Assembly: GCA_022792175.1 (NCBI GenBank)
Contig: JAAWAN010000013.1
Coordinates: forward strand, 86,009-150,008
Length of the DNA stretch: 64,000 nt
Reading direction: 5' to 3'
Source: Provencibacterium sp.
Lineage (GTDB): Bacteria > Bacillota > Clostridia > Oscillospirales > Ruminococcaceae
The notes below the pieces were generated by a model that had not been told where the DNA came from, searched no databases, and was given only the letters and a program-made list of their open reading frames with translations. Shown here one piece after another: positions 51,209-60,298 of the stretch (the stretch's first letter is position 1; every line of letters starts with the position of its first letter). Made by a program: the position numbers and the translations under genes.

Positions 51209-52447
51209 TTAACCCAGCCTGCCCAGTAAAAGCCCCTCTCCGGCTCCCTGGTTGGCAAAGAGAATGCTGCCTGCGCCGTCCCTTCTTTTCAGCTGCAAAA
51301 AGAGGGAACCGCCCTTCACCCACTCCTCCGTCTGCGGCAGCTTCACCGAAAGCAGCGTGTCGCTGCCGCTCTCCCATCTGCGGGCATCGGCAGAAAACGG
51401 GTGGAAAAGCTGGCTGCCATCCTCCTTCTCCAAAATCAGCAGGCAGTCTGCCGGTTCACACAGGGCCGCAAAGCCGGTGTTTTCTATCCGAATCTGCAGC
51501 TTTCCCCGCGCCATTTTTGCCTCGCGGACTACAAACCGGTAGCCCAGATGGCGGCCAATATAGGTATAGCCGTCTGTCCCCTCCCAGCATCCCGGCTCCA
51601 AGACCCTCTCCTGCCTCCAGAAATCCAGCTGCTTCTGCTGATAGGCGCTGTTCAGATAGCTGACATGCATTCTTCTTAAATCCTGAAGCGCCTGCCGGAA
51701 AGCTACCGGCTCTTCTGCCGCCAGTGCCTCTCCCCCATTGGGTGTTTTTGCGAGCTGTCTCTCCTGCCACAGGAGCTCCTCCTCTCGGCAGCCCTCGCCA
51801 TAGGTTCCCAAATCGGTGGCGGAGCCAAACATCCCATCGTTATAAAGGGCGAGCCTCCCTGCCAGCTGCGGCCTGTCTCCAATGGCGCTTCTCCACTGGG
51901 CAGGCGTGCGCACGGCCAGAAAGAAGCTCTCCCCCGTCTGCTCATCCCAGCTTTTCAGCAGCTCCCGGATACCCTGAGCAGAGAGGTGGCGGGAGGTGTG
52001 CATCTCCCCCCAGCTTCCTACGAAAATTCCCTGCAGCACCAGAATATCGGAGGCATACCGGCGAACAATGCCGCCCAGCTGCTCCATGTGCCTTTGAACC
52101 TGCCGAATAGTTAATGGTTCCCTTTCCATCCCCTTACCCTGCGTATCGTAAGTAAAGCGGAGGATCATCTGCCGGTGCTGGGTATGAAAAATTTCCAGTA
52201 TGTCCGCAATATCCGTCAGGGCATATGCAGAGATTTCGCAGCGGTTAAACCTGCCAATATTCACCAGAACGAGGGCCAGCCGCTCCTGCTCCTCCATCAC
52301 AACCGGGGAACGCTCCGGCTCCCCCTCTTCCCGCGGAATAAAGGAATAGATATGATACCATCCGCAGCCGGGATTCGGCAACAGCCTGTTGCTCTCTTTA
52401 AACTCCGCCGGGCAGAACCGGGGAGACCCCCACCATCCCATGCGCAT
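51209..52447 (-). CDS. DUF4874/DUF4832 protein, candidate glycan-active barrel
   Basis: A 412-residue protein. LLPNPGCGWYHIYSF near residue 22 starts the DUF4874 part, which reads like a TIM barrel (ALVLVNIGRFN, ILRFTYDTQG, VLQGIFVGSWGEMHTS), and residues about 240-412 match DUF4832 with a beta-sandwich-like end. Family members often occur with glycan genes and may be glycosidases or lyases; no activity is proven. GEMHTS at residues near 145 could hold the acid. There is no signal peptide, so it would act inside the cell unless exported otherwise. Start and preceding stop overlap as TGATG. Confidence 0.8.
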   Translation of the reverse strand: MRMGWWGSPRFCPAEFKESNRLLPNPGCGWYHIYSFIPREEGEPERSPVVMEEQERLALVLVNIGRFNRCEISAYALTDIADILEIFHTQHRQMILRFTYDTQGKGMEREPLTIRQVQRHMEQLGGIVRRYASDILVLQGIFVGSWGEMHTSRHLSAQGIRELLKSWDEQTGESFFLAVRTPAQWRSAIGDRPQLAGRLALYNDGMFGSATDLGTYGEGCREEELLWQERQLAKTPNGGEALAAEEPVAFRQALQDLRRMHVSYLNSAYQQKQLDFWRQERVLEPGCWEGTDGYTYIGRHLGYRFVVREAKMARGKLQIRIENTGFAALCEPADCLLILEKEDGSQLFHPFSADARRWESGSDTLLSVKLPQTEEWVKGGSLFLQLKRRDGAGSILFANQGAGEGLLLGRLG

Positions 52448-53208
52448 CAGGCCTGCACCTCCTTATCCAACCGCAGCACCCGGATGCGGAACACGACCGC
52501 CAAAACGCAAAAAAACATCCGCAGCATATACCAAACGGGTTTAAGGCCGGCATGCATGCTCTGCCCATCCTGCCGGGCATGCATCACGGCCGGAATCTGC
52601 CGGATGCGGTAATGCAGCAGCAGCATCTGCATAATCATATTGGCGTCCGGATACCGCTCATCAAAGCGGCCATAGGCAGCATAGCAGGAAAAGGCTCTGC
52701 GGTTTAACCCCTGAAGGCCGGTTGTCGGGTCCGCTATGCGTTCCCCCGTTGCCAGGCGGATCATAAAACGAAAGAGGAGAAAGGCCATCTTTTTGGCTGC
52801 CGAAACGGGGAAATCTACGCTGCCCTCCATAAAACGGGAGCCCAGTACCATGTCCGGCAGGCGGCCCGCTTCATCCGGTTCCCGCAGGCTGCTGTAGATA
52901 ACCGGAATGTTGCAGGGGTCATGCTGCCCGTCCGCATCCATCTGAATGACATATTGATACCCGTTGCGCAGGGCATACTTATAGCCCGTCTGCAGGGCGC
53001 TGCCATAACCCAGATTAAATACATGGCTGACCAGCAGGCAGCGGCTGTCCTTTGCAATCTGCCCGGTAGCATCCAGCGAGCCATCATCCACGACCAGAAT
53101 ATCGGCAAATTCAAAAACGCCCTCCCGCTTTAAAAGCTCAAGCACGCGGGCAATAGTCTTTTCTTCATTATAAGCCGGTATCACTACCAGCAGCTCATGC
53201 CCATCCAT
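52447..53208 (-). CDS. Polyprenyl-phosphate glycosyltransferase (DPM-like GT2)
   Basis: A 253-residue GT2 enzyme of the dolichol-phosphate mannosyltransferase type. LLVVIPAYNEEKTIARVLE, ILVVDDGSLDATG, QMDADGQHDP with the metal-binding DxD, and a late RQIPAVMHARQDGQSMH are present. It would transfer a sugar to polyprenyl phosphate, giving a donor usable outside the cell. Its usual partner, a DUF2304 membrane protein, is encoded 1.5 kb upstream in the same locus. It starts 12 bases after the GT4 gene and overlaps the DUF4832 gene by one base. Confidence 0.9.
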   Translation of the reverse strand: MDGHELLVVIPAYNEEKTIARVLELLKREGVFEFADILVVDDGSLDATGQIAKDSRCLLVSHVFNLGYGSALQTGYKYALRNGYQYVIQMDADGQHDPCNIPVIYSSLREPDEAGRLPDMVLGSRFMEGSVDFPVSAAKKMAFLLFRFMIRLATGERIADPTTGLQGLNRRAFSCYAAYGRFDERYPDANMIMQMLLLHYRIRQIPAVMHARQDGQSMHAGLKPVWYMLRMFFCVLAVVFRIRVLRLDKEVQA

Positions 53209-53220
53209 GGTCTGTTGTTT

Positions 53221-54459
53221 TCACCCCACTTGTTCTTTGGAAAGCTCCGGTGCCTCCTCCCCCATCAGCAGAAACCAGGGAGAAAATTCCAGTTCCCTTC
53301 GCCCCATCTCTTCTGCTGCGGCTCTGCCCAGCCTTTCGCGCTTCTCTTTATCCTCGCAGAGCGCCTCTATGCTTTCTGCAATTTTCTCCGGGTCCAGCGG
53401 GCACAGCAGCCCTGTCTGCCCATTTTCCACCTGCTCCCGATTGCCGTTGCAGTCTGAAACAATCACAGCGCAGCCCAGAATCATCGCTTCCTGAACAGCT
53501 ATGCTTTTTCCCTCAAAGCGGGTCATATGCACATAGATATCCGTCTGCAGATAGTAGGGATAGGGGTTATCCGCGTGTCCCAAAAGCAGAAAATCCTTCT
53601 CCAGCCCCAATCCCTTAATCTGCTTTTCCAGATTGCCCCGCTCTTCTCCCTCTCCCAGAATATACCATCGAACCGCGCAGCCTCTCTGCTGTAAAAGCTT
53701 CATCACCTCTGCCGCCACATCATAGGCCTTCTGCCAAACCAGCCGGCCGACAGTCAGCAGCCGTATCCCTTCAAAGTCATCCCGAAAAGCATCCGTCTCC
53801 TGCGCGCGGCGAAGAATTTTTTCCCGGTTCAAAATGTTGTCAAACACCCTTGTCTTCTCCGCATGCTCGGGATAAATCCCCAAAAAGGAGCTGCGGGTCT
53901 CCTCAGATACGGCAAAAATAGCATCAAAGGCCGAAAAGCAGTCCTGATCCATCCCTTTTGTATATCCTGCATTTTTATAGTCAATATGGATAAACGCAAT
54001 CTTTCTGCGGGCTTTCACATAATCCGCCACATAATAGGCGGAGCCGCCCTCTATCGCCGCAACCGCCAGATCATATTCGGTATCAAAGTACTCCGCCCCC
54101 TGCGCGACCACCCGCCAGAAAAGTTTATCCAGCTGAATGCGCCTGGCCTTTGCCATCTGCCAGAGAGTCCTTATCAGATAGAGCGTTTTATCGAGCAGAT
54201 GTCCGTGACGAAAAAAGGCTTTCAGCACCTTCTTCGCCAGCAGATATCTGCCCTCTCTTGTAAAAATGAGGCACTCATCAAAGCGGTCGTTCAGCAGCCG
54301 GACATGGGAAGGCAGCTGCCGTATCAAACTTCCCTGTCCCAAGAGCACATACAGATGAATTTCACATCCGCAGTCCTTCAGCCGCTCGAGCAGCTCCAGC
54401 AGGGCCGTTTCCGCTCCTGCTCTCCCCAGGGTATTGATGACAAAGAGAAGCTTTTTCAT
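53221..54459 (-). CDS. GT4-family glycosyltransferase
   Basis: A 412-residue GT-B enzyme. LLFVINTLGRAGAETALLEL is the typical N-terminal acceptor domain, LLTVGRLVWQKAYDVAAEVM begins the donor domain near residue 235, and FEGKSIAVQEAMILGCAVIV contains the EX7E motif. Donor and acceptor are unknown. The ATG follows GAGGAGGG. The ~220 bases upstream contain the repeat also found before the DUF2194 gene. Confidence 0.9.
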   Translation of the reverse strand: MKKLLFVINTLGRAGAETALLELLERLKDCGCEIHLYVLLGQGSLIRQLPSHVRLLNDRFDECLIFTREGRYLLAKKVLKAFFRHGHLLDKTLYLIRTLWQMAKARRIQLDKLFWRVVAQGAEYFDTEYDLAVAAIEGGSAYYVADYVKARRKIAFIHIDYKNAGYTKGMDQDCFSAFDAIFAVSEETRSSFLGIYPEHAEKTRVFDNILNREKILRRAQETDAFRDDFEGIRLLTVGRLVWQKAYDVAAEVMKLLQQRGCAVRWYILGEGEERGNLEKQIKGLGLEKDFLLLGHADNPYPYYLQTDIYVHMTRFEGKSIAVQEAMILGCAVIVSDCNGNREQVENGQTGLLCPLDPEKIAESIEALCEDKEKRERLGRAAAEEMGRRELEFSPWFLLMGEEAPELSKEQVG

Positions 54460-54499
54460 CCTTGCCCTCCTCTATTTCAGCGATTAATGATAAAGGAAA

Positions 54500-54716
54500 A
54501 TACTGCTGCCTACAAACAAAAAAATGAATAGGCCATCTTTACATTCAGAAGGATGAAGAGAGAAAACGGTTATCAAACCTGTGTGTCAACAAAGATTTTT
54601 CAATCTGCCAGCGTGTATCCTTTCCTCAAAAAGGGTACACGCTGGCTGTTTTTGTGCAAAACAGCCGCAAATCCCGTCCTTATATCTCTGACTGGGAGAG
54701 CTGCTCATGCTTATAC
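54500..54716. repeat. Repeat copy A, with the DUF2304 gene tail
   Basis: Shares about 70 percent identity by eye over ~210 bases with 60075-60296. Best-conserved parts are GGCCATCTTTA with what follows, the GTCAACA...GATTTTT...TCTGCC stretch, and CTTATATCTCTGACTGGGAGA, which encodes the last codons of DUF2304. Copy A has a stem AGCGTGTATCC/GGGTACACGCT (54610-54643) with a T-run on the plus strand that copy B lacks in this form. Confidence 0.8.
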
Positions 54717-55099
54717 CCATAGGCAGGCTCTTCTGCTAACTGCAGCCGCTCAATCTCTTCAGCCAGCTGCCTGTTCTCCTGAAGAAGCAGCGAGAGCTGT
54801 ATCGCCAGCTCCCGGCTCTGCATACTGAGGCGGGAAATCGACAGGCAGAACTGAAATGCCCCCCAGAGACCGGCTGCCCCCAGACAGACCAGCAGCAGGC
54901 CGCTTGCCGGGGAGAGCAGCTTTGTCCAGGCAGAAAGCTGAGGAAAACAGGCCGTTATCACCAGCAGTCCCCCCAGGACCTCCCAGACGACCGCCAAATC
55001 AATAACCAGCCTTTTCAGCGAATGAAACCAGAAGGCGGCCAGCATGGCGGCGGCACCTATTAAACCGATTCCGCCTCTTATCAGGCTTGCTGTTTCCAT
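54680..55099 (-). CDS. DUF2304 membrane protein
   Basis: A 139-residue protein with three or four membrane helices and a charged coiled-coil tail (ENRQLAEEIERLQLAEE). It matches DUF2304, small proteins that accompany polyprenyl-phosphate glycosyltransferases and may anchor or assist them; the GT2 partner lies 1.5 kb downstream. I chose the ATG at 55099 after AGAGGTGAAGAG; a longer open frame would overlap pelG. Its last 12 codons have a related copy at 60262-60296, now detached from any gene. Confidence 0.75.
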   Translation of the reverse strand: METASLIRGGIGLIGAAAMLAAFWFHSLKRLVIDLAVVWEVLGGLLVITACFPQLSAWTKLLSPASGLLLVCLGAAGLWGAFQFCLSISRLSMQSRELAIQLSLLLQENRQLAEEIERLQLAEEPAYGYKHEQLSQSEI

Positions 55100-55106
55100 C
55101 TTCTCT

Positions 55107-56576
55107 TCACCTCTCTGCAGCGGCATCTGCCCGGGCCTCAGAGCGGTCATATACCTTGCTCGAGGGACGCAGGCCGCTTCCGCGCTGGATCAGCGTATCC
55201 CGGCAGAAAATGTGGGCATCCATGTTTTTCTCTATCCGGCGCAGCCGCAGGTAGGCGATCGTCCAGCCGAAAAACGACCCCAGGACCACGCCGAGGCCAT
55301 ACCAGCGCTCGGGAAGGTGGGTAGACAAAATACTGCCGAGAAGGGTCACCAGACAAAAGCCCAGCGATGAGAGCACCGCCCCCGTCAAATCATCAAAATA
55401 ATACAGGAACAAAATGGTAGAATACATCAAAAAGAGGATAAAATAACCGGCCGCCAGACAGGGGTAGATATGCATAACCATTCCGGAAAAGCCGATGCGC
55501 GGCAGAAGCACCATGCACAGCAGATAGACGGAGACCGAGATAATAAACTGCACCCGCACCAGATTCATCAGCTCAGCGCCCAGCTGCCGGAACATCTGCC
55601 GCTTGGTATTGACAATATCCGCCCATTTGCCGCCGATCACCGCTTCTGAATAGGCCTTATATTTATCATGAAAATGCATCTCCACATGCGCTATAAAGAT
55701 GATGGTGGCGGATATGTTGGTAAACATCGCCAGACAGCTGGCCATATCATAGGGCTGGCAGCAGATAAAGCTGTCCACAACAACCAGACGCATATCGGTG
55801 CACCAGAAGACGAAATTGTGGATATAAAGCCCCAGCGTATAGAGCAGGTTGGTCAGCACCAGCTTCCAGTATTTTTTAAAATAGCGCAGCACCGGCTTAT
55901 ACTGGTTGCTGTTTTTCTGAAAATACCTTTTAACCACGGCGAGCTCCAGGCAGGCGGTTACAAAAAAGCCGACCGTCAGCGAAAAGAGCATGCTCACTGT
56001 TATGCTCCAATGGAAAACGAAGCACATCAGCAGCGAGAGCAGAAAGGCGACCAGCATTCCCAGAAAGAAGAAGAGGGAGATTTTCCCATAGTCCTTGCAG
56101 ATGGAGAGATAGAGCATTGAATAGAAGACCAGCGCCAGCGAAATGTATCCACAGAAGCCTAAAAACACATAAAAAACCGGCACCTGCCCCACAAAGTGCT
56201 CCCACAGGCAGAAGGGGATTCCGAAAAGACAGCTCAGAACAATATTAAACAGCATTCCCAGATAGTAGCAGGGGAGAATATCCTGATAGCGCTCCTCATA
56301 AATGATGTCGGACATATATTTGGACAGGACCGCGTTAAAGGGCGAGGCGGTCAGCAGAGCGAAGATGAAGATATAAAGCACCGTGCAGGAAAAAAGCTCC
56401 CGCTGGGCATATCCTATCCGGCCAAAGCCCAACACCCACCCCATCAGCAGAATATTCAGAATGACAAGAAACATAGGGGCGACGGTCACCATCATACTGT
56501 AGGCGAAGCCCACCATATCGGCAACAATACTCTTCTGGCTGAATATACGATTGAGCCTAACTCCAATACCTGCCAT
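55107..56576 (-). CDS. pelG: Exopolysaccharide Pel transporter PelG
   Basis: A 489-residue membrane protein with about 12 helices. MAGIGVRLNRIFSQKSIVADM is the characteristic PelG start (first 20 residues shown less one), and AYSMMVTVAPMFLVILNILLM, LTASPFNAVLSKYMSDIIYE and FLYYFDDLTGAVLSSLGF follow the family closely. PelG exports the Pel polymer and partners PelF, PelD and PelE in the membrane complex. It ends seven bases before DUF2304. The C-terminal ~30 charged residues are an extension. Confidence 0.93.
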   Translation of the reverse strand: MAGIGVRLNRIFSQKSIVADMVGFAYSMMVTVAPMFLVILNILLMGWVLGFGRIGYAQRELFSCTVLYIFIFALLTASPFNAVLSKYMSDIIYEERYQDILPCYYLGMLFNIVLSCLFGIPFCLWEHFVGQVPVFYVFLGFCGYISLALVFYSMLYLSICKDYGKISLFFFLGMLVAFLLSLLMCFVFHWSITVSMLFSLTVGFFVTACLELAVVKRYFQKNSNQYKPVLRYFKKYWKLVLTNLLYTLGLYIHNFVFWCTDMRLVVVDSFICCQPYDMASCLAMFTNISATIIFIAHVEMHFHDKYKAYSEAVIGGKWADIVNTKRQMFRQLGAELMNLVRVQFIISVSVYLLCMVLLPRIGFSGMVMHIYPCLAAGYFILFLMYSTILFLYYFDDLTGAVLSSLGFCLVTLLGSILSTHLPERWYGLGVVLGSFFGWTIAYLRLRRIEKNMDAHIFCRDTLIQRGSGLRPSSKVYDRSEARADAAAER

Positions 56577-56662
56577 CTTTCATGACCATACCTTTCTCAG
56601 GATTTGTGCAGACCCCGGTCTGACGAATGCAGGCTGCAGCCGGAAAAGAGGAAGCACCCGGC

Positions 56663-58150
56663 TTATCCCTCTTTGGCTGTAGCAACCGGCTCCTTCTCCC
56701 CTTCGGATTGAGCAGGAGCATCTGTCTCCCATTTAAGTCCCATGCTGTCTGAAAAGCTTTTATAAATCTCCCGATATTTTTTGTTCATATCCGCTATCTG
56801 ATATTTTGCCATCAGCCGGCGGTAACCGCTCTCCCCCATGCGCTGGCGCAGCGCTTCGCTGTGCGCCAGCGTTACAATGGCCTGGGCGATTTCTTCCACA
56901 TTCATCACATGTGTGATGACTCCCGCGGGACCGAAATCGTCCCCCTCGCCCAGAACCAGCCCGCTGCAGTTGCCTACATCGGTTGCAATGACCGGCTTGT
57001 GCGCAGCAAAGCTCTCCAGAATCGTCAGCGGCTGGCCTTCGCTGATACTGGTCAGAATGGTCATGTCCATCCGCCCCAGATACTCCGGAACATTCACCCG
57101 GCCGGTGAAGACGACGTCGGGCATCTTTAAGCTTTCCACCAGTTCAAAGCATTCCTTCGCATACTCCTCTTCCTCTGAGCAGGGGCCCATAATCCAGAGC
57201 TTGAGATTGGGAACCCTCTCCTTCGCAAAATGGAAGGCCCAGATCAGTGTCTTTACATCCTTAATGGGCGCCACACGTAAAATGGCCCCGATATGGATAA
57301 AGCCCTCATCCTCCTCCCTTTTCCCGGGAAGATTCTGAAAATTCTCCGCGCAGATGCCGTTTGGAGTCACCATGGTTTTCTGCGGCGGGCAACCCAGCTC
57401 CAGCTGCAGCTGTCTGGCATGCTCATAAAGGCTGGTAACCAGATCCCCCCGATCATAGGCTAGGGTGGACATCTTTTTAAACTGGTCAATCCATACATTT
57501 TTATAGATGCCCTGCACCCACTTGGCCTTGATCAGTTCCTCTTCCCGCTCGCGGGTATAGATGCCATGTTCGGATATCAGCAGCCGCCCGCCATGAAAAT
57601 GCTTGGCCATGCTCCCGAGCACGCCCGCATAGCCAGTTGCCAGGCAGTGGTAGAGATCCGCTTTGGGCATCTCTGTCTTCAAAGTAAAAAACAGCGGCAG
57701 ATAGATGGAACGCATGACCCACAGAAAATCCGAAAAGACAATCTGGCTGTAGTTGAGCTTATAGCACTCGGTCACTGCGTTCATAAAATCCTCGCCCATC
57801 AACAGGCTGTTCAGCGACACATCGCTGCTCTTAAAAAAGTCGAACAGCATTTCCCAGTCCACATGCTGGTTGAGCAGCAGACTGCGCAGCGCCTGATATT
57901 CCCGCCGGTCCATCCTCTTTTTCTTCCGCCGGCTCTTGCCCCAGTCGAGGTCGTTGAGATACAGTTCATATACCTCCGAAACATTTTCCGGCAGAGGATA
58001 GACAAATTTTCCCCTTAAAGAACGGTCTGAAATGATTGATTGAATAACAAATTCCTGCTCAGGAAAGGACTGTATCAGGCTATGTATCCAACTGGACACG
58101 CCGCCTACTACATAGGGATAGCATCCCTCCGCTATGAGACAAATCCGCAC
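56663..58150 (-). CDS. pelF: GT4 glycosyltransferase PelF
   Basis: A 495-residue cytosolic glycosyltransferase that polymerises the Pel chain from UDP-sugar. CLIAEGCYPYVVGGVSSWIHSL is the PelF-specific N-terminus (first 20 residues less two), LLISEHGIYTREREEELIKA lies near residue 190, VTPNGI near 263, and LTSISEGQPLTILESFAAHK carries the EX7E catalytic motif. All are intact. The start is GTG at 58150 after AGGAGGAG. A ~20-residue acidic tail follows the family end. It lies between the DUF2194 gene and pelG, the order seen in Gram-positive Pel loci. Confidence 0.94.
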   Translation of the reverse strand: MRICLIAEGCYPYVVGGVSSWIHSLIQSFPEQEFVIQSIISDRSLRGKFVYPLPENVSEVYELYLNDLDWGKSRRKKKRMDRREYQALRSLLLNQHVDWEMLFDFFKSSDVSLNSLLMGEDFMNAVTECYKLNYSQIVFSDFLWVMRSIYLPLFFTLKTEMPKADLYHCLATGYAGVLGSMAKHFHGGRLLISEHGIYTREREEELIKAKWVQGIYKNVWIDQFKKMSTLAYDRGDLVTSLYEHARQLQLELGCPPQKTMVTPNGICAENFQNLPGKREEDEGFIHIGAILRVAPIKDVKTLIWAFHFAKERVPNLKLWIMGPCSEEEEYAKECFELVESLKMPDVVFTGRVNVPEYLGRMDMTILTSISEGQPLTILESFAAHKPVIATDVGNCSGLVLGEGDDFGPAGVITHVMNVEEIAQAIVTLAHSEALRQRMGESGYRRLMAKYQIADMNKKYREIYKSFSDSMGLKWETDAPAQSEGEKEPVATAKEG

Positions 58151-58205
58151 CCCTGCTTCTCCTCCTGTTCCGCAGGCGCCAGTAGCGCTGTGGCGCCCCC
58201 ATCTT

Positions 58206-60029
58206 TCACCATGCCCTTCTCAGGCTGATCACAACCTCCGGCTGACGCGCCTCTATCAGATATACGAAGCGCTCAATAGCCTTTGAGCTTCCTCCCTCCA
58301 CCCTGGCCACCGTCTCCCCGCGCGTGCGCAGAATGAACCAGACCGGCTCCTGCACATTTTTTACCCGCAGATGGATGTCGGCCTCCTGCCGGCTTTCCTC
58401 ATAATCCAAAGCGAGGAAACGGCGGATGAGACGGTCGCTTTCCGAGAGGGTAGTCGCCTGGAATCCGGTAAATGGCTTTCCATAGCTACGGATGTTCCAG
58501 CTCAGGTCGGGGGAAAATCGCTCCCAGGAATCATTGGCATCCTTGGGATAGGCGGCGTTTATCAGGTCGATTAAAATATTGTTGTATCCCAGCGCCGTTT
58601 CAACGCACCGGGCCCGCAGGTCATCCAGATAGGTGCGCGTCATCCCGTCTGCCACCATCCCCTGCCGGGTCACCGTTTCCGAAAGGTAGCCTACCACCTC
58701 TCCATTCAGCGGATAATCGGTAACCACTGTATGCAGCCAGGAAGTGTCCAGCTGCCCGAAAAGCGCCTGCAGCTGCTCTTCCTCTGCCTCCCCCTGATAG
58801 AGGGAGGTCAGCCGATAGCGCGGGATCTGCGCTCCGATAAAGGCCATGTCCTCCTTCAGCTTCTGCTCGGCAGGCACTGCGGATACCTGCGAGAGCGAAA
58901 GCCCCATTTCCGCATGCTCCTCATGCATGAGAGTGGAATAATACTCTATCCACCTTTCATCCGGAAGAATGTCGTCGCTGTAGTCGAGCTGAGGGGCCAG
59001 CATGAAGGTAAGACCCATATCGCTCTGGCGGCAGGCCGATATGAGGCCAGGCCAGAGGATATCGCGAAAGGCATCCGGCATCGAACGGGTGTAAAATTCC
59101 ATCATCTGCCCGCTGTTTTCCTCTGCCATCACCGGAAAATTGGCGACCACCAGATTTTGCGCATTGACCACCGGATAGAGGGTGTAGGCATCTATCTGGG
59201 CAGATATGGCCGAAAGGATGCCCACCCCCATCGTCTCCTCCATATAAGAGCCGTTGATGACAAAGATACCGCTCTCCTTAAAAGCCCTGCGCCAGATAAC
59301 AGGCGGGTAATCCTCGGGCGTTCTTTCCTCCTCCCGGATAATCCCTTTCATATAAACTTTTGTACCGGATGCCAGCCGGTAGCAGGGAATATTCAGCTGC
59401 AGGTTCTGCCTTTTCAGGTGCTCCTGCTCGTCTGCCGCCAGATAGAGCGATTCGCCCCCCAGCAGAAAGCCCTCATAAAGGTGGATGCCTTCCACCATCT
59501 TCCCGGGCGACTCAACAGACTGGATTCCCAGAAGCTCCCGTACCCGTCCGTTCTGCTCAATGACAGATGGCTCCGGCAGGCCGCAGAAAACAAGCGTGCA
59601 GCCGGCTGAGGCATAATCCTTCAGCAGGCGTATACTCTGCACATCCTGCCAATCGACCGACAGAGAGTCGATGACCATCATCTCCGGCAGGCTGCCCGCC
59701 TCCTGCGCAGCCTGCCCGCTCTCTTCCAGGCAGGCATAGCTTGTCATATTGCGTTTTGTATATAAAGCGTAGTAATATACAACACTTTGTATCGGTCCTT
59801 CTGCGTCGCCGACATAGGCGACCTGCTTTTTCGGCCGCTCTGCAGCTTCCTGTACCCCCTTCTGGCCGGGCTGATAGGCGGTGTCCCGGCTGGAAAGCGC
59901 CTGCTCCTGCACATGGACGTTGACATCCGGCTCGCCCCACATGTTCACTGCAGCGCTTGAAAACTGAAACAGGAAAAGGATAACCAGCATAATCACTGTA
60001 ATGGAGAAATAATTCCGGCGCGATATCAT
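58206..60029 (-). CDS. DUF2194 protein in the PelA position
   Basis: A 607-residue exported protein. Residues about 8-30 form an uncleaved signal anchor (YFSITVIMLVILFLFQFSSA), so the rest is outside. Residues 60-330 read as a Rossmann-like part with KQVAYVGDAEGPIQS, and 330-520 hold acidic/aromatic motifs such as FMLAPQLDYSDDILPDE and VTDYPLNGEVVGYL. DUF2194 proteins accompany pelF and pelG in Firmicutes and occupy the place of PelA, the Pel deacetylase/hydrolase; a modifying role is inferred. I chose the ATG at 60029 after GGAAGGAAG over a TTG six codons upstream. Confidence 0.8.
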   Translation of the reverse strand: MISRRNYFSITVIMLVILFLFQFSSAAVNMWGEPDVNVHVQEQALSSRDTAYQPGQKGVQEAAERPKKQVAYVGDAEGPIQSVVYYYALYTKRNMTSYACLEESGQAAQEAGSLPEMMVIDSLSVDWQDVQSIRLLKDYASAGCTLVFCGLPEPSVIEQNGRVRELLGIQSVESPGKMVEGIHLYEGFLLGGESLYLAADEQEHLKRQNLQLNIPCYRLASGTKVYMKGIIREEERTPEDYPPVIWRRAFKESGIFVINGSYMEETMGVGILSAISAQIDAYTLYPVVNAQNLVVANFPVMAEENSGQMMEFYTRSMPDAFRDILWPGLISACRQSDMGLTFMLAPQLDYSDDILPDERWIEYYSTLMHEEHAEMGLSLSQVSAVPAEQKLKEDMAFIGAQIPRYRLTSLYQGEAEEEQLQALFGQLDTSWLHTVVTDYPLNGEVVGYLSETVTRQGMVADGMTRTYLDDLRARCVETALGYNNILIDLINAAYPKDANDSWERFSPDLSWNIRSYGKPFTGFQATTLSESDRLIRRFLALDYEESRQEADIHLRVKNVQEPVWFILRTRGETVARVEGGSSKAIERFVYLIEARQPEVVISLRRAW

Positions 60030-60074
60030 TCCATTCTTCCTTCCCAAAGCTATACGGATTAGCCATAAAGAAAA

Positions 60075-60296
60075 ATGATGCTGTATACAAATGAAAAATT
60101 CATCAGGCCATCTTTATAGTCAGAATGATGAAAAGAAAAAGCTGTTGTCAAACCTATGATTTTGTCAACACAGATTTTTTCAGTCTGCCTTTGCGTATCT
60201 TTACCTGAAAAAGATATGTAAAGGTTATTTTTTTATAAAAAACATCAATAATCTCTCCCTTATATCTCTGATTGGGAGAGTTGCCCATTCTTATGC
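60075..60296. repeat. Repeat copy B, with a detached DUF2304 tail
   Basis: Homologous to 54500-54716. On the minus strand, just after the pelE-like stop, 60296-60262 still reads KHKNGQLSQSEI-stop, matching the KHEQLSQSEI-stop of the intact DUF2304 gene. The segment then runs up to the DUF2194 gene as copy A runs up to the GT4 gene, so it is a leftover of an ancestral duplication or insertion. Confidence 0.8.
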
Positions 60297-60298
60297 TT

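Noticed and set aside
50236..51258. 340-codon frame inside the 782-residue membrane protein gene
   Set aside because: It is a +1 shadow in the same strand; the membrane protein frame has helices, a ribosome site and overlaps with neighbours that fit an operon.
60075..60296. c-di-GMP riboswitch in repeat copy B
   Set aside because: An ACGCAAAG-like string occurs on the minus strand, but the GGGGTTACCGATGG-type receptor helix and remaining core are missing, and copy A lacks the string.
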